From Scylla paramamosain (Eukaryota; Arthropoda; Malacostraca; Decapoda; Portunidae): a stretch of 64,000 bases of DNA. Of this stretch, positions 13,301 to 28,102 are shown one piece after another (within the stretch, counting starts at the first letter, position 1; each line of letters starts with the position of its first letter). The position numbers were made by a program, and so were the translations under genes. The DNA lies in contig NW_026973722.1 of assembly GCF_035594125.1 (NCBI RefSeq), positions 247,501-311,500 of the forward strand. Reading direction: 5' to 3'. Below the pieces are notes generated by a model. It was not told the origin of the DNA. It was given only the letters and a program-made list of their open reading frames with translations, and did not search any database.

Positions 13301-14674
13301 CAGGCTGTTCCTCCTTAATTTATGGTGGGTCTTGAGACAGCTTCCCTTTACAGTTGTATCCTTCTTAATCTATGCTGCCTTCCAGATATTTTCCCCTCCA
13401 TACGTATATTTCATCTCATGTTATCCTCTCTGTTGTATATTTCCCCCCTCCAGACATTTCCTCCCTAATCAATTGTCCCTTTTGGATATTCTCACTCTTC
13501 ATATTTGCCTCTTAATTTATTATTTTTTTTACACATTTTTCCCCTCTAGATATTTTTTCCTTAATTTATCTCCCATTTCTCCTCTTTGCATATTTCCCAC
13601 TCTGGGCATTTTCCCTCCGGACATTTTCCTTAATCTATACCCTCTTTGGACATTCTTCCCTTGTGAACATTGCCCCTTCCTCCCTTCTTAATGATTTAAC
13701 CGTCAGCATATCACAATGACATCACTGGCGATAGTCGCGACCAAAGAAGTAACGGACAAAGAGGTTCTCAGAGTGGCAGACGACTAGCTGTTAGTGCCGA
13801 GTCAACACGAGTCTTAAAAGAATATTCGATATATTTACAAATAGAAACAGTGGCTGGATGGAGATAAATCTTGAAGTATTTAGTAAACTGCTTCCTAAAG
13901 ACAGTTAATTCTTATCTATTTACTTTTATTTATTTGACAGACATGAAGCCTGAACTGGTGGGTATTATTCTGGCACTCCACATTTCAGGCATACATGTTT
14001 TATTCAGGGACTGCCTCGTGTGGAACTGACGACTTCTTGTAACTTTCTTCATGCTCTTGTATTGTTATGGTGTTGATATGATGCAGTGCGATTTATTACA
14101 TCACGAGAGAGGCAACACGTTCTACAGGGCAAATGTCAGGGAGTGGTGATCGTCGAGGGAGAGAATGACAACAGACACCAACATGAACATGAACAATATT
14201 CCCTGAATCTCGCCTGCACTGCCTCACGTCACTCTTGTTATGTATTTGCCACACCTCATTTTATTCACTCCTGACACACTTGTAACACTTGACACACTTG
14301 CAACACTTCCCACCACAAGTCACTCGTCTGATACCACACAAGGGTCCCGCCCACGCTTGAGGTGCACTGTACGGATTAGCTACATGTACACAACGACGCT
14401 TAGAGCACCACAAAAGTGGAGTTTAATGGTGTTGAATTAATGAGAATTTCCCCTCGCTGAGTCTCCGCTTGTCTTAATCCCATCGGTAATGCTTCAGCCG
14501 CTTGCTGTCTCTTCGCTTTGGTTGTGACGAGTGTGATCAGTAAAGCTGTGATGTGTCTGATGGGGGAGCACTTGCCATGTCTTTGATGGGTAATAGCTGT
14601 CATGGCTCTGATAGCTAACAGCTGTCAGGTTTTCCATCAGTACCACCTGTCATGGTTGTAATGGTGGTGATGGA
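12668..14674. other. non-coding stretch with (CT)n
   Basis: Contains (GGT)n near 12949-12961 and (CT)n at 13227-13297, followed by a pyrimidine-rich stretch to about 13690. The Leu/Phe/Pro-rich ORF there comes from pyrimidine bias. No gene seen. Confidence 0.55.
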
Positions 14675-14748
14675 TTTTTTTTTTTTTTTTCTATGTATGA
14701 GGGACACTGGCCGAGGGCAACAAAAATACAATAAATAACAAAGCCTAA
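14675..14748 (-). mobile_element. 3' end fragment of a poly(A)-tailed LINE (same family as 20149-20615)
   Basis: Read on the minus strand, a ~60-bp block ending tgtccctcatacatag runs into an A16 tail (T run at 14675-14690). The same block with its own A tail is at 20149-20220. It is a severely 5'-truncated copy with no coding capacity beyond a few residues. Confidence 0.65.
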
Positions 14749-15195
14749 AGAACGAACATACATAATAGAATTGGTGATGCTGCACTGGGTTAAAGGATTC
14801 CCGCCAAGCTTACCCAGCGACCCTTGCCTTGACCTACTTGATAACCACCGCCCTCTACCCTCCAAGAAATATCGTTCAGTGTGGCAGCGCCCTCAGATTG
14901 CGTCCACTTGGCATATCATGGGCAGTTTTGTCATGTATTATGGAAATCATTGCAAAAGGAGTACAAATGAAACAAAACAGAAGATGGAGAGGGACAGACT
15001 GTCACCAGCCCTTCAGTTATCACATATCACAACTTCAATTGTGACTGATTAATGCAGCGACTTAAAGGAAGTGTTCACCACAAAGGTATTGCGCTCCTAC
15101 AAACAATTACTTATCTTACTGTTAAGCGAAAAGAGATAAAATTAAGATTACCTTAAAATACTGACCTTTGTGTCACACGACAAAGGACAGACAAA
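14749..15195. other. non-coding stretch
   Basis: Single-copy-looking DNA with short open frames only. Nothing recognised. Confidence 0.4.
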
Positions 15196-15304
<109 letters not shown>

Positions 15305-15604
15305 GCATAGTGAAGGTTAGTTAACTCTGTGATGAGTTCAAAAGAAACAGCCTTCCAAGCTTATTTAAAACAATTTTAAGTCTCCGTTAGCAATAAGCCA
15401 GAGTTCAGCTAATTCCTCTCCATATTCTGTGTTATAATGAAACAAGACATACGAGGAACACTCTACGTCATCTACAAATGATAAGACACTGCTAATTTTC
15501 ACACCTACAGTTAATCTAAGCATACAATTAACAGTTAATGAAATAAACGGCAAGAGAAATTAAGCATCCAGTGTACCGTACCAAACGATCCTGCAATGGT
15601 GAGC

Positions 15605-15852
<248 letters not shown>

Positions 15853-16272
15853 GTTAGTTAATTAGTTTATTGACCACGACAACACAGGTATAGGTACAAA
15901 TAGGAAAAATATATGGTCCAGTAAAAATAGACCGTCCAGTTTGTAAATGTATCAAATATGCATATTCAGTGACAGTTAAAATTGCAGCAAGTTGACATGA
16001 TTTTAAACCTGCGACGTAAACACAAAGATAAAACCAAAATTTCCAAGACAAAACAAAAATCTCTGCCAAAGCAACAATAAAGCCAATACTCAAAACAATA
16101 ACACAATAAAACGACAAGTATTTAATCTCAATCTAAAAAATAAATTCTATAAAACCTTAAACCATGTGATTAATATATAAACCGCAACAAACCCCCTGAA
16201 TAAAAAATAAAATCCATACCAATCCACTACTAAAACTCAAACACACAATATTATACTGAAAAAATGTTCTGA

Positions 16273-16466
16273 ACTTGTATAATACAGCATGTTAAGGGAT
16301 ACTGAACACTGCAGACACACACTTGTATAATACAGCATGTTAAGGGATACTGAACACTGCAGACACACACTTGTATAATACAGCATGTTAAGGGATACTG
16401 AACACTGCAGACACACACTTGTATAATACAGCATGTTAAGGGATACTGAACACTGCAGACACACAC
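16273..16466. repeat. 48-bp minisatellite, 4 copies
   Basis: Units start at 16273, 16321, 16369 and 16417. They look virtually identical: acttgtataatacagcatgt, then taagggatactgaacactgc, then agacacac. The period is a multiple of three, so several frames stay open across it. It lies just downstream of the LINE copy 1 stop codon, in what would be its 3' UTR. Near-identity means recent expansion. Confidence 0.95.
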
Positions 16467-18115
16467 TCATGTCTTGTAAACATCCAACATTTTATACAAT
16501 ATAAAGCATCTTTCATTATCATTATACATATCAGAGAACAAGTCAGGAATATTAGAAAAACCGTGAGTGTCTCTCAGATGTTGTGTGAGGGTGCACTGTT
16601 CCACAACGTGTGCCTCTGTCTGTATTTCTCCACGGACACACAACCTTTCTTCCAGTGAACCTTCCTCGTGCTCTCCTGTTCCGTCTGGCCATCTCTGCTG
16701 CAAGTGAGTGTGCTGATATGCCAAACCGCGTAAACGCCACTCGGTAATGTTCATTCCTGTGGGTCTTGCTCTTATACACGGAGTGAACAGATCAAGTGGG
16801 GTTTGTTTGTTTGTACATAACGCGTCTTGAGGAGGCTGAGTTATAAATATTCTCTTTCATTTCCCTAACTCCTTCATCTCTATCACTGGTCGAAATATGT
16901 AACAGTTGTGCAATGTATGATGGAGTCTGGTACCGGTTCTCCATGAAAATTTTGATTACTACAATTAGCGGGTCATCCTCCATTCTCTGCCTTTCCAGCC
17001 ACATTTTCCAGAAAAGTTTCTCTGTTTACTGCTAACTAATGATTGCAAGGGTGGATAACCCGCCTCGACATACCAAACATCATTACATGTGGCTAGTCTT
17101 ACATCAAGTAAATGTTTCAATGAACAATCATATAGTTTTCGTACTGGCCTGAGGTCTGCATCCAGCCAGGACTCACACACTTATAAAATTGATGACATCA
17201 AGCAAGCGTCGAATACTCGTTTTTTTTTTTTTTTTCACTTGAAATGGAATGTCCTTATTTTTCCTTAAAAATTAAATAAATTTCATTACATGGGCCATTT
17301 TTGCATCAGCGTGAGCTCTGACTGACGACGAGACCGATCCGTCTGCAGTGAATGTGGACCCCAGGTATAGTGTGCACCGCTCCACCACTAAGCCATCATC
17401 CACGTGCACTGCCTCGTTATCCTGTGGGGTGCCATGAATCACAAAGAACTTGGTCTTACACTCATTCACTGGCATGCCGTACTCATTACAACATTGTTTC
17501 ATAAGACGCCATTTATTTATCATTGTATCTCGTGATGTTGCCAGCAGCACGGTATCATCCATCATTAAAAGAACGTGCAACCACTTTAGGAAACCATCAT
17601 CTCTGCAGTTATCTTTAATCAGTTTAATCAGATCATTAACGTATGCTAAAAATAATACACAAGATGTGGGAGAAGCTTGACGTACCCCAGTGGTGGCTGC
17701 AAACGCTACACTGCCAATGACACTCTTGGCTACGCTATACACACCACCAGTAATACCAACATGACCAAACCGCAGCCTAAACGTTTCAATATACGCAGCA
17801 GTACATGCCTCGGTACTAGATCATAAGCTTTACTAAAATCTATAAAAGTAACCAATAGCTTTTTCTCCTTCCTCCTAGCTATATCGGTTAAAATCCGTAA
17901 AGTTATTACGTCTTCGGTGCAGCCGCGACCTTTCTGAGCCCCTGCTTGCTCCCGGCACGGAGTGAACCACATTCCCAACCTAGAACACAGCACCATGTCG
18001 AGTAATTCTGACACACTGTTAATCACGCTGATACCTCGGTAATTTTTCGTGTCTTTCCGATCCCCTTTCTTGAAAAGAGTGTGGAACTTAGCTTTTGTCC
18101 AGTGTGGGATACTGT

Positions 18116-18116
<1 letters not shown>
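16467..18116 (-). pseudogene. reverse transcriptase pseudogene of LINE copy 1
   Basis: The ORF of a non-LTR retrotransposon is broken into several frames. From 5': a fragment at 18116-17730 with the RT entry motif (FKKGDRKDTKNYRGIS) and catalytic motif A (FIDFSKAYDLV); then 17742-17272 with motif B (TTGVRQASPTSC) and motif C in the form MMDDTVLLAT; then thumb/C-terminal pieces at about 17180-16965, 17004-16792 and 16779-16467. The last piece has a degenerate Cys/His cluster (CVRGEIQTEAH...C...H) resembling the C-terminal zinc knuckle of some LINEs, with one expected Cys replaced by Arg. At least four frame changes make it inactive. The N-terminal endonuclease region is missing. Confidence 0.8.
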
Positions 18117-18149
<33 letters not shown>

Positions 18150-18292
18150 GGCAGTGAAGAAGGTGGGAGTGCATTGTTACCATCACGACACCTCCACATA
18201 TCACAGTGTCCTCGGTGCCTCGGCCTGCCCCGCCTCGCCGAGCACCGCCAAGCCCCGCCCCGTCCCACCACAGCCATGGTACCACTTTCCAG
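18117..18292 (-). repeat. dispersed repeat family A, copy 2, ending in (GT)n
   Basis: On the minus strand this reads ggtaccatggctgtggtggg, then a GC-rich part, then taacaatgcactcccacc, ttcactgcccc and (GT)n at 18147-18117. It mirrors the copy at 3715-3912. The microsatellite at its 3' end is also the 5' border of LINE copy 1. Confidence 0.6.
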
Positions 18293-18299
18293 TCTTTCC

Positions 18300-19325
18300 C
18301 ATTCAATATTTATCGTAATGTGCAGGATTTCACAGGTGTTTTAAGGGGATTTCTAAACTTGGGCTTGGTAGAGGAGTTGAAGGAGGAGGAGGTGGGAAGG
18401 AGAGGAAGAGTGTGGGAGGGAAGGAAGAGGAGGAAAAGGTACCCAGAGGAGGTGCAAAAAAAAAAAAAAAAAAAAAACATCTTGGCGCAAGATCGACATT
18501 CCTTTCTTTTTATTAGTGGAGTTGGCATTGTTGTGATATTTGATTTATGACTAGGAAAGTATAACAACTTACAATATGTAACAAAATCTGCTCTACCTGT
18601 GTTTTTGTTTCGTAAAAAAAAAAAAAAAATAGCAGATTCGTCACTTAATTAATTTCCTTTTTTATATTAGCTTGCCCAGGACTGTTTTGGTGTTTGACCT
18701 GAAACTTTAAAAAAGAAACGCGTCCCAGCTAATATTATCCAATAAAATCTAGTCTAACAACCCGCATTTTTACATTTAATAAAAAGTCTGGTGCCGAGTC
18801 TGAAAAATTATTTTCTTTATACGACGAGAAATCTGTTCTTTTTTTTTTATTCATCTGGAGGGTAGATTTTTTTTTTTTTTTTTTGTATTCAGAATATGTA
18901 ATACAGTCTAGTCTGGCTGTGTTTTCTTTCTCGATATTACATTATTTTTGTAGTGCAGTTGGGAAAATTTTCAAATATTTTGTTTTTTGTTTAATATTTC
19001 TGAACCTGAAAACGTTTTTTTATATTATGAATATTAAAAAATATAGTACATTTTAATCTGGGTGTTTTTTTTTCTTCTCGCGATTTTTAAAATGAAAAAT
19101 GTTAGGTAAATATAAGGGCCGATTCGCACATTTTCCCTTCCTTTCTTTCTGTGTGTATGTCAGTATTTAGCAAAACTTGCGGCTGTTTCCAGGCTTATAC
19201 GTGAAAGAAAGCCAGAATTAACCGCGAAATTAGATAAACACTCCTCCAAAATGCTTCAAATAAGGCAAAGGTTTTAGCTCCGTTCAGAGACAGCCATGGA
19301 AACGTGACGTCATCGGACCCAGACC
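18300..19325 (+). repeat. dispersed repeat family B, copy 1 (~1 kb)
   Basis: Collinear with 48500-49440 at visibly diverged but unmistakable identity. Shared landmarks in order: an A-run after a purine-rich GGAGG stretch, tctagtctggctgtgttt, gcgattttnaaaatga, cgtaaatataag-like, cagtatttag, aaaatgcnтcaaataaggca-like and gacgtcatc. No ORF spans it. Class not recognised; it may be a non-autonomous transposon. Confidence 0.7.
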
Positions 19326-19955
19326 GAGACCTTCCCTCCTCCCTCCCCATGTTTCCTCGTCAATGCTTCCATTAATTTTCAGGGTTTTTCAGGTATTTCT
19401 ATATGTTTTCCATCTCATCTATGCATTTCAGTGTGGAGCAGAAGCAGGTGAGGCGATGTCAGTGTGGGAGAGAGAGAGAGAGGGAGAGACCACCACCACC
19501 ACCACCACCACCACCACGCGCAGGAATTCGTTAGCTATCAACCATGGATGGTTTGCGCCTCAACTGTGGCTCCCCAACCAGAAGCAAGATGGTGCGTGAC
19601 GGCTGTATCCTGCGGGGAGAGAGGGCGTGAGGGAGTGAAAACAACAACAGCAGGCCAGTAGATAGAGCGTACAAAGCTAATAAAGAATTAAAAAAAAAGG
19701 GAGGGGCAAAAAAGAAGTGATTTTTCTTTTACTTAACATCACTAATTTAAATGCTACGATTATGTGGGACAAGAGCAGAGCAGGTGAGGGTAAGAGCAAG
19801 ACGATGATACAGGAAGGAGAAGGAGAAAGAGATGGGAGGGAGGGGGGTGCATTTGAGGAGCTGTGAACGAGGAAAGGAATGAGTGAGGCTAAATTAAGAG
19901 AGAGGAAAAGGATGGAGGATAAAGTGAAGGACAGAGCAAAGAAAAAGACGATAAC

Positions 19956-19958
<3 letters not shown>
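19326..19958. other. non-coding stretch with (CCA)n
   Basis: Contains a (CCA)n tract at 19490-19517 and a purine-rich stretch before the (GA)n at 19959. No gene seen. Confidence 0.5.

Positions 19959-20048
<90 letters not shown>
19959..20048. repeat. (GA)n microsatellite
   Basis: About 90 bp of uninterrupted GA. Confidence 0.97.
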
Positions 20049-20052
<4 letters not shown>

Positions 20053-20148
20053 AGGAGGAGGAGAGATGGGGGGGCCTGTTTACAAGCACGTGGGCTCGTG
20101 TTGACATTGTGTTTACACGTGATGGAGTGTCTCTGTAACCCTGCCTTC

Positions 20149-20615
20149 TTTTTTTTTTTATGTAGGAGGGACACTGGCCAAGGGCAACAAAATCCAATAG
20201 AAAATAAAATGCCCACTGAGATGCCAGTCCCATAAAAGGGTCCAAAGCGGTAGTCAAAAATTGAAGGATATGTATCTTGAAGGAATTCAAGTCATAGGAA
20301 GGTGGAAATACAGGAGTAGGCAGGGAGTTCCAGAGTTTACCCTAGAAAGAGATGAATGATTGAGAATACTGGTTAACTCTTGCGTTAGAGAGGTGGACAG
20401 AATAGGAGTGAGAGAAAGAAGAAAGTGTTGTGCAGCGAGGCCGCGGGAGGAGGGGAGGCATGCAGTTAACAAGTTCAGAAGAGCAGTTAGCATGAAAATA
20501 GCGGTAGAAGACAGTTAGACATGCAACACTGCGGCGGTGAGAGAGAGGCTGAAGACAGTCAGTTAGAGGAGAGGAGTTGATGAGACGAAAAGCTTTTGAT
20601 TTCAGCCTGTTGCTT
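20149..20615 (-). mobile_element. LINE copy 3: 3' fragment with poly(A) tail
   Basis: The minus strand encodes the C-terminal end of a LINE polyprotein, with the sequence RSVACLTVFYR and, after an in-frame TAG at about 20344-20342, LWNSLPTPVFPPSYDLNSFK, the typical closing motif of many CR1/Jockey-like ORF2 proteins. It ends in an A11 tail (T run 20149-20159). The 5' side is truncated near 20610. One nonsense codon and no frameshift in the remaining part suggest a fairly young copy. Confidence 0.7.
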
Positions 20616-22316
<1,701 letters not shown>

Positions 22317-23561
22317 AATAATAATAATAATAATAATAAACGGTTTATTATTTAGGCAGTTGACAAACTGAAAATGTACATAGGGGATGGGGAAAAACTT
22401 AACATTAATCCTAACGGTAAGACTAATCTAGGAGGGAAATACTATTGATTGATGGCTCGCACCATGGTGGGAATCGCACTGAGTCTGTACCGGTCCGTGC
22501 GCGGCGCCTTCAGGGGCGTTATTTTGTTGTGGTGTCTGGTGGCACGGACAGGGCGAGGCGCGTCGGGCGGCAGCATGTCTCTGAGACGCGGATGATGCAG
22601 TACTCCCTTCCCAAACTTCTCCAGAGCCTCTCGGTGCCTGGTGGATATTCTGGACAGACTCAGGGTGGTCAGGGCTTCTTCATAGGTGGTGTACGAGTAT
22701 GCAGGGCCAAGGATGACCCTGCACGCCCTTTTCTGCACACTCTCTAGCTGTAGCTGTTGAGTGTGTGTGAGGGAGGAGGACCACGCTGGGGAGGCGTACA
22801 TGAGTTTGGGGAGGATGAAGGTGAGGTACACCCCCCTTAACTCATCTGTCGGCGTCCCCAGCGACCTGAGTCTGCGCAGCATGTACAGCCTGTAGGTAGC
22901 TGATCTCACGGTGCTGGCGACATGCTGCTTCCAGGTCAGCTGGTCGTCCACCGTGACTCCGAGAAGCTTGGCACATTGGACCACCTGGAGGGGGTGAGGG
23001 CCCACTGTGAGCCGGGGAGGGGGCACTGGTACAGAGGAGGTTCAGAAATGCATCACCACAGTTTTGCTGTGGTTGATGGTCATCCTGCTCTCCTCTGTCC
23101 ACGTCTGCAGTCGCTCCAGAATTGCTTGCAGTGGCGAGTAGTCCGGGTTCTTGTTGGAAACTGGGACGCCCACGGTGCAGTCGTCCACATACTTCCAGCG
23201 ATGGGGGGTGTCGGTGAGGGCGTCGTTGATGAGGAGGAGGAAGCATAGAGGACCCATCTTGGTCCCCTGGGGGACTCCACATGTCAGCTGTTGGAAATTA
23301 GAGACAGAGCCCTGATAGCGAACGGCCTGACGTCTCCCTGTGAGGAAGTCGGCTAGCCACGCTATCAGATTAGGAGGGAGACCCAGACTTACTGCCTTGC
23401 TGATGACAACAGTGTGATCAACTAGATCAAAGGCTTTTTTGAAGTCGACAAAAGCAACAGCTAGAGAGGTGTTTCGCTTGTCCAGGTGGCTGTGGATGAA
23501 TTCAAGGAAGCTGGTCAGGTAATGTGAGGTGGAGGTGGCTTTAATATTTCCGAATTGTCTG

Positions 23562-23564
<3 letters not shown>
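22317..23564 (-). mobile_element. LINE copy 2 (CR1/Jockey-like RT), nested in (AC/GT)n
   Basis: A 1.25-kb minus-strand LINE copy. The 3' end carries AATAAA (22349-22344) and a (TTA)n tail (22340-22317), followed directly by (AC)n. The 5' truncation point also lies directly at (AC)n (plus-strand TG at 23565-23608). Both flanks are thus the same dinucleotide on the same strand, as expected for insertion into a microsatellite. Confidence 0.75.
22442..23561 (-). pseudogene. reverse transcriptase pseudogene of LINE copy 2
   Basis: The frame opens inside the RT domain with RQFGNIKATSTSHYL and continues through motif A (AFVDFKKAFDLVDH), motif B (GVPQGTKMGPLCFL), motif C (KYVDDC, the YxDD catalytic pair) and the thumb, ending at a stop by 22442 after MVRAINQ. 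The only visible lesion is one in-frame TGA at 23044-23042, between VVMHF and TSSVP. The upstream endonuclease and RT N-terminus are missing by 5' truncation. Layout fits CR1/Jockey-like LINEs; the exact clade was not determined. Confidence 0.82.
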
Positions 23565-23599
<35 letters not shown>

Positions 23600-23608
23600 G
23601 TGAGTGTG
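23565..23608. repeat. (TG)n microsatellite
   Basis: TG tract with minor GC and GA interruptions, bordering LINE copy 2. Confidence 0.95.
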
Positions 23609-23699
23609 ATGAAAGTAAGGGAGAATAAAGTAATGTATCATAATGATAGCAACCATGAATATTAAAGACGCTTCTGATGAGTAACACTAACAAAAATAA

Positions 23700-24135
23700 T
23701 ACTAAATATCACCTTATTATTATCATTATTATCATCATCATCATTATTATCATTATTCTTATTATTATTGTTGGTCCCACACAAGTGGCATAGGAGGAGA
23801 AACCTGTGAAAATAACTGGCGAGGCGGAGCAACACATGGGGGCTATCAAACAGCTGGAGTCTCCTGGAGTACTGAGTTTACTAACAGCGGTGAACCCAAA
23901 CATGTGTTTCGCCTGCCGACGTGGCAAACCCGCAGGCAACAGTGACGTGTCAGGCACACCTTATTTGTGCACCGACCTATCAACAAACATATCATTTATA
24001 CCAAAATTAATGTAAATTCATATATAATAATAAATCAAATATCAACACCCTTTAAAGTCTCAATACAAACAATCTTGGCAATCCCATTCTTCCTCACAAA
24101 CCGAGTGAACCAAGTTCAAACCCCTGGCGCCAACA

Positions 24136-24138
<3 letters not shown>
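23700..24138. other. unclassified unit between two AAT/ATT-type tracts
   Basis: A ~350-bp block of moderate GC lies between (ATT/ATC)n at 23712-23769 and (ATT)n from 24139. At both ends the last unique bases resemble (c)caacaat on the strand leading into the trinucleotide tract (ccaacaataataat on minus, ccaacaattattatt on plus). This suggests two elements with trinucleotide tails placed tail-outward, but no family was recognised. Confidence 0.35.
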
Positions 24139-24206
<68 letters not shown>

Positions 24207-24286
24207 CATTATTATTATCATTATTATTATTATTACTATTATTATCATTATTTTTATTATTTTTGTTATTATTATTATTTTTATAA

Positions 24287-24357
<71 letters not shown>

Positions 24358-24370
24358 CATTATTATTATT
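24139..24370. repeat. (ATT)n microsatellite
   Basis: About 230 bp of ATT with ATC and TTT interruptions. Confidence 0.95.
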
Positions 24371-25207
24371 CCTCTTTATCCTGCTCTTCTCTCCTCCTCC
24401 CTCCATCCTTCCTTCCCTTCTTTCTTCCTTTCCCCTCCTCCTCCTTCTAATCCTTGCTCCTCTTTGCTTCTCCTCCTCCTCTTCTCTTCTCCTTGTGTCC
24501 TTCCACTTCTTCTTTCTTTTTTTTCTTCTTTTTGCTTTTCCCTCTTATCCCTCTATACTATAACAAATGGTAAAGGTACGAAGTTGCTATGATGTGTGTG
24601 TGTGTGTGTGACAGGAGAATAACCTTTAATAGAAGGGAGGGGTTTGGTGAGGTCACGAGAGCAGGTGGAGTGGTCAGGTCATCTGAAGGGTCGTGCTTTA
24701 CTTCTGCTCCAGCCTCCTGTCCTGCACTGACGGACGGTCTGGTCAGTTGCTTCTCTGACTTCACCACAGGCGCGAAAATTCTGTCACTTTTCGTGGTAAG
24801 GTTGTCAGCATGGGACAGGGAGGCCACGACACTAGAACCTGGGACCAGTCACAACACTGTTCGCAGGTGGAGAACAAGAGATGACAAAACAGGAAATATA
24901 AAGGACTTTCCTAAGTATTCAATATGCATTTTTTTTTTTTTTTTTTATCATCTAGTAAAGTTGAGGCACATTCCCTGGGCCAACAATGAACAATGATCAG
25001 GGTTTTAAGGTTCCCGCCGTGAACAATGAGGACAGCACACGTATAAAATGCTGGCAGTGTGCTCTTATGAATGAATGGTTGAGGCGAGGGGCGAGGGCCA
25101 ACGAGGCATTCTCAGGTGAAGTAGGCCACTGGCTTGGGCTGAGGCTATGCTGGGGCGACCATGGCTGGCTGGAGGAGGCATGGGTACTCATTCATTCATA
25201 ACACACT

Positions 25208-25250
<43 letters not shown>

Positions 25251-27032
25251 TGTTTGTTGATGAGTACCGTTCCTTGTGTTTTGCTAGAGAACATTTTCCA
25301 AGATACGTCTGATGTATAATTTATTTACTTTTCATTAATCAGGTCTGGAGCCTCAAATTTATAGTTTTCATTATTAACGTGTCACGATTTTAAACAAGTT
25401 GCTTGAAAGTACTTGTGTAATTAATACTAAATGTCTAAGAGGTCGGAACATAAAAATACTTGTAATTCAGTTATACTTGCGTTAAGTGTCCAGCTGTATT
25501 GTGTTGTGTTTTGCAACATTGCCTTGTGTTACGTTACAATGCAGCCAGAAGACCTGACAGACGCGCATCATGCAGGCTGCACAGGAAGGCAACCAATAAC
25601 AGTGAAAAATGCGATAAAATTTCGGGAATGACTTGAGGTGGGACGTGCCCGTAGGCACACTCCATACCAATTAAGCTGCCCTGTTCAGTACTCACCGAGC
25701 TGCTCAACGTCTCGTCACTCACACCCACTGCTACCTTCCTAACTCTCGTGGTCTTCAATATACGTCACTGTCCATTGACGGCACAAATACGTAATCACAC
25801 ACCTCTCACACCCCTTAAACACGAACTGCCAACCACAAGGCAGCCAGCAGTTCTCTGTTATGTAAATATTTGTTTTCTCTAAACAGTAATGATTGATTAA
25901 TTGATTTATTTTTAATATGAATAAAAATATTTTTTGTGATGAAAATATTACATATGAACTGTAAATGAAAACCATATTAGTAACCTACATGAATGGTTTT
26001 ATGGATTAGGCTACATTTGCTATAAGTTATCAATCCATTGATAACTTTGTTTGCATTATGGGTTTTTATGCATTTTTTTTCTTTTCCTAATCAATATTAT
26101 TTTGACTTTACCTTCATATTATATTGGCAAGCCAAGAAAATGTTCAAAATGTCGACATGATCCGCTGCTAGTCATCTCGTTTCCTTTTTTTTTTTTCTTT
26201 CTTCTTCTTATGCGTCTTACAGCTATATTCTTCTTATTCTTTTGTTAAAAAAAAGAAAAAGAAAACACAATTTCATGATATATAAATGTGAAAAGACGAA
26301 TGATTATAAATGACATTTGCTATTATCGTACACCGAACGCGGGACAAGGCGGGTGTGCGCAGCAGCTTGCCAAACGTGTTCCTGTGTTTTCTTTCTCGGA
26401 GTGTTGACGTGCCGCGACCCTGACGAAGGGAAGAGTGTGCCAGTGTTGAGGGACAGACGAGGCGTCGTGCACTGGTGAGTAGCGCCTGTTCTGGTGTGCG
26501 GGGAGAGGCAGACTCCGGAGTGTGAGAGCCACGGTCGCCTGCTGCAGCATCACGCTGACACACCAAACTAGACATTGTAATGATAAGTAGTGTCACATTT
26601 CATTTGCAATCGTACACCCTGCTGCAGCTAGCCTAACTCGTCCCTCACCACTCTGCCCCTGGCCCTGCCCGACACACCACCTCTGTCATGTCACAAGGAA
26701 CTTCATTTCTCCCTTTTATTTAATTAGACACTTTGTGTAAAGCAGTTTAAGTTTTGTTCCTTAAAAAGTGGCTGGCCCAAGTGAAAGTTGAAGTTTCGTG
26801 TTTTATCGATAGTTACTGTGGAAAATAATGAGATGGGTCACTCCTCGCATGCAAGCATACCAGCTAGTTGTGTAAGCAATCAAGTCAAGTATTTAACAAG
26901 CATGGAGACACTGTGTGACACCTCTCGCCTTGTGTTACCAAATTAACACTAAAGAAAAAAATAATAAAAGTCACGAGTGGAAGGCAAGTGTCTCACCATG
27001 GCCACGGAAAGGTGACCTCACATCTCCTGCAC

Positions 27033-27036
<4 letters not shown>
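24371..27036. other. non-coding stretch
   Basis: Pyrimidine-rich at 24371-24550. Also holds a short (GT)n near 24594-24610, T18 near 24929-24946, and (GA)n at 25210-25249. No frame shows recognisable protein sequence. Confidence 0.5.

Positions 27037-27122
<86 letters not shown>
27037..27122. repeat. (CT)n microsatellite
   Basis: About 86 bp of uninterrupted CT. Confidence 0.97.

Positions 27123-28102
<980 letters not shown>

Larger units (their letters stand above)
15853..18116 (-). mobile_element. LINE copy 1 (non-LTR retrotransposon), 5'-truncated, nested in (AC/GT)n
   Basis: The minus strand carries a decayed reverse-transcriptase ORF (16467-18116), then a ~600-bp AT-rich 3' region with four 48-bp tandem repeats, and ends AATAAACTAATTAACTAAC. 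Beyond the 3' end is a ~240-bp (TG)n tract. Beyond the 5' truncation point is (GT)n at 18117-18147 in the same orientation. The element therefore sits inside a dinucleotide repeat. An AATAAA signal is at 15871-15866. The clade was not settled. Confidence 0.7.

Noticed and set aside
13107..13691. 194-codon ORF with Leu-Ser repeats
   Set aside because: Translation of (CT)n and a pyrimidine-rich stretch.
16237..16470. protein with 16-residue repeats
   Set aside because: Product of the 48-bp minisatellite; open in more than one frame and located in a LINE 3' UTR.
24100..24135. TGGCGCC resembling an LTR-element primer-binding site
   Set aside because: No LTR ends, no duplicate LTR and no gag/pol sequence nearby; it runs straight into (ATT)n.
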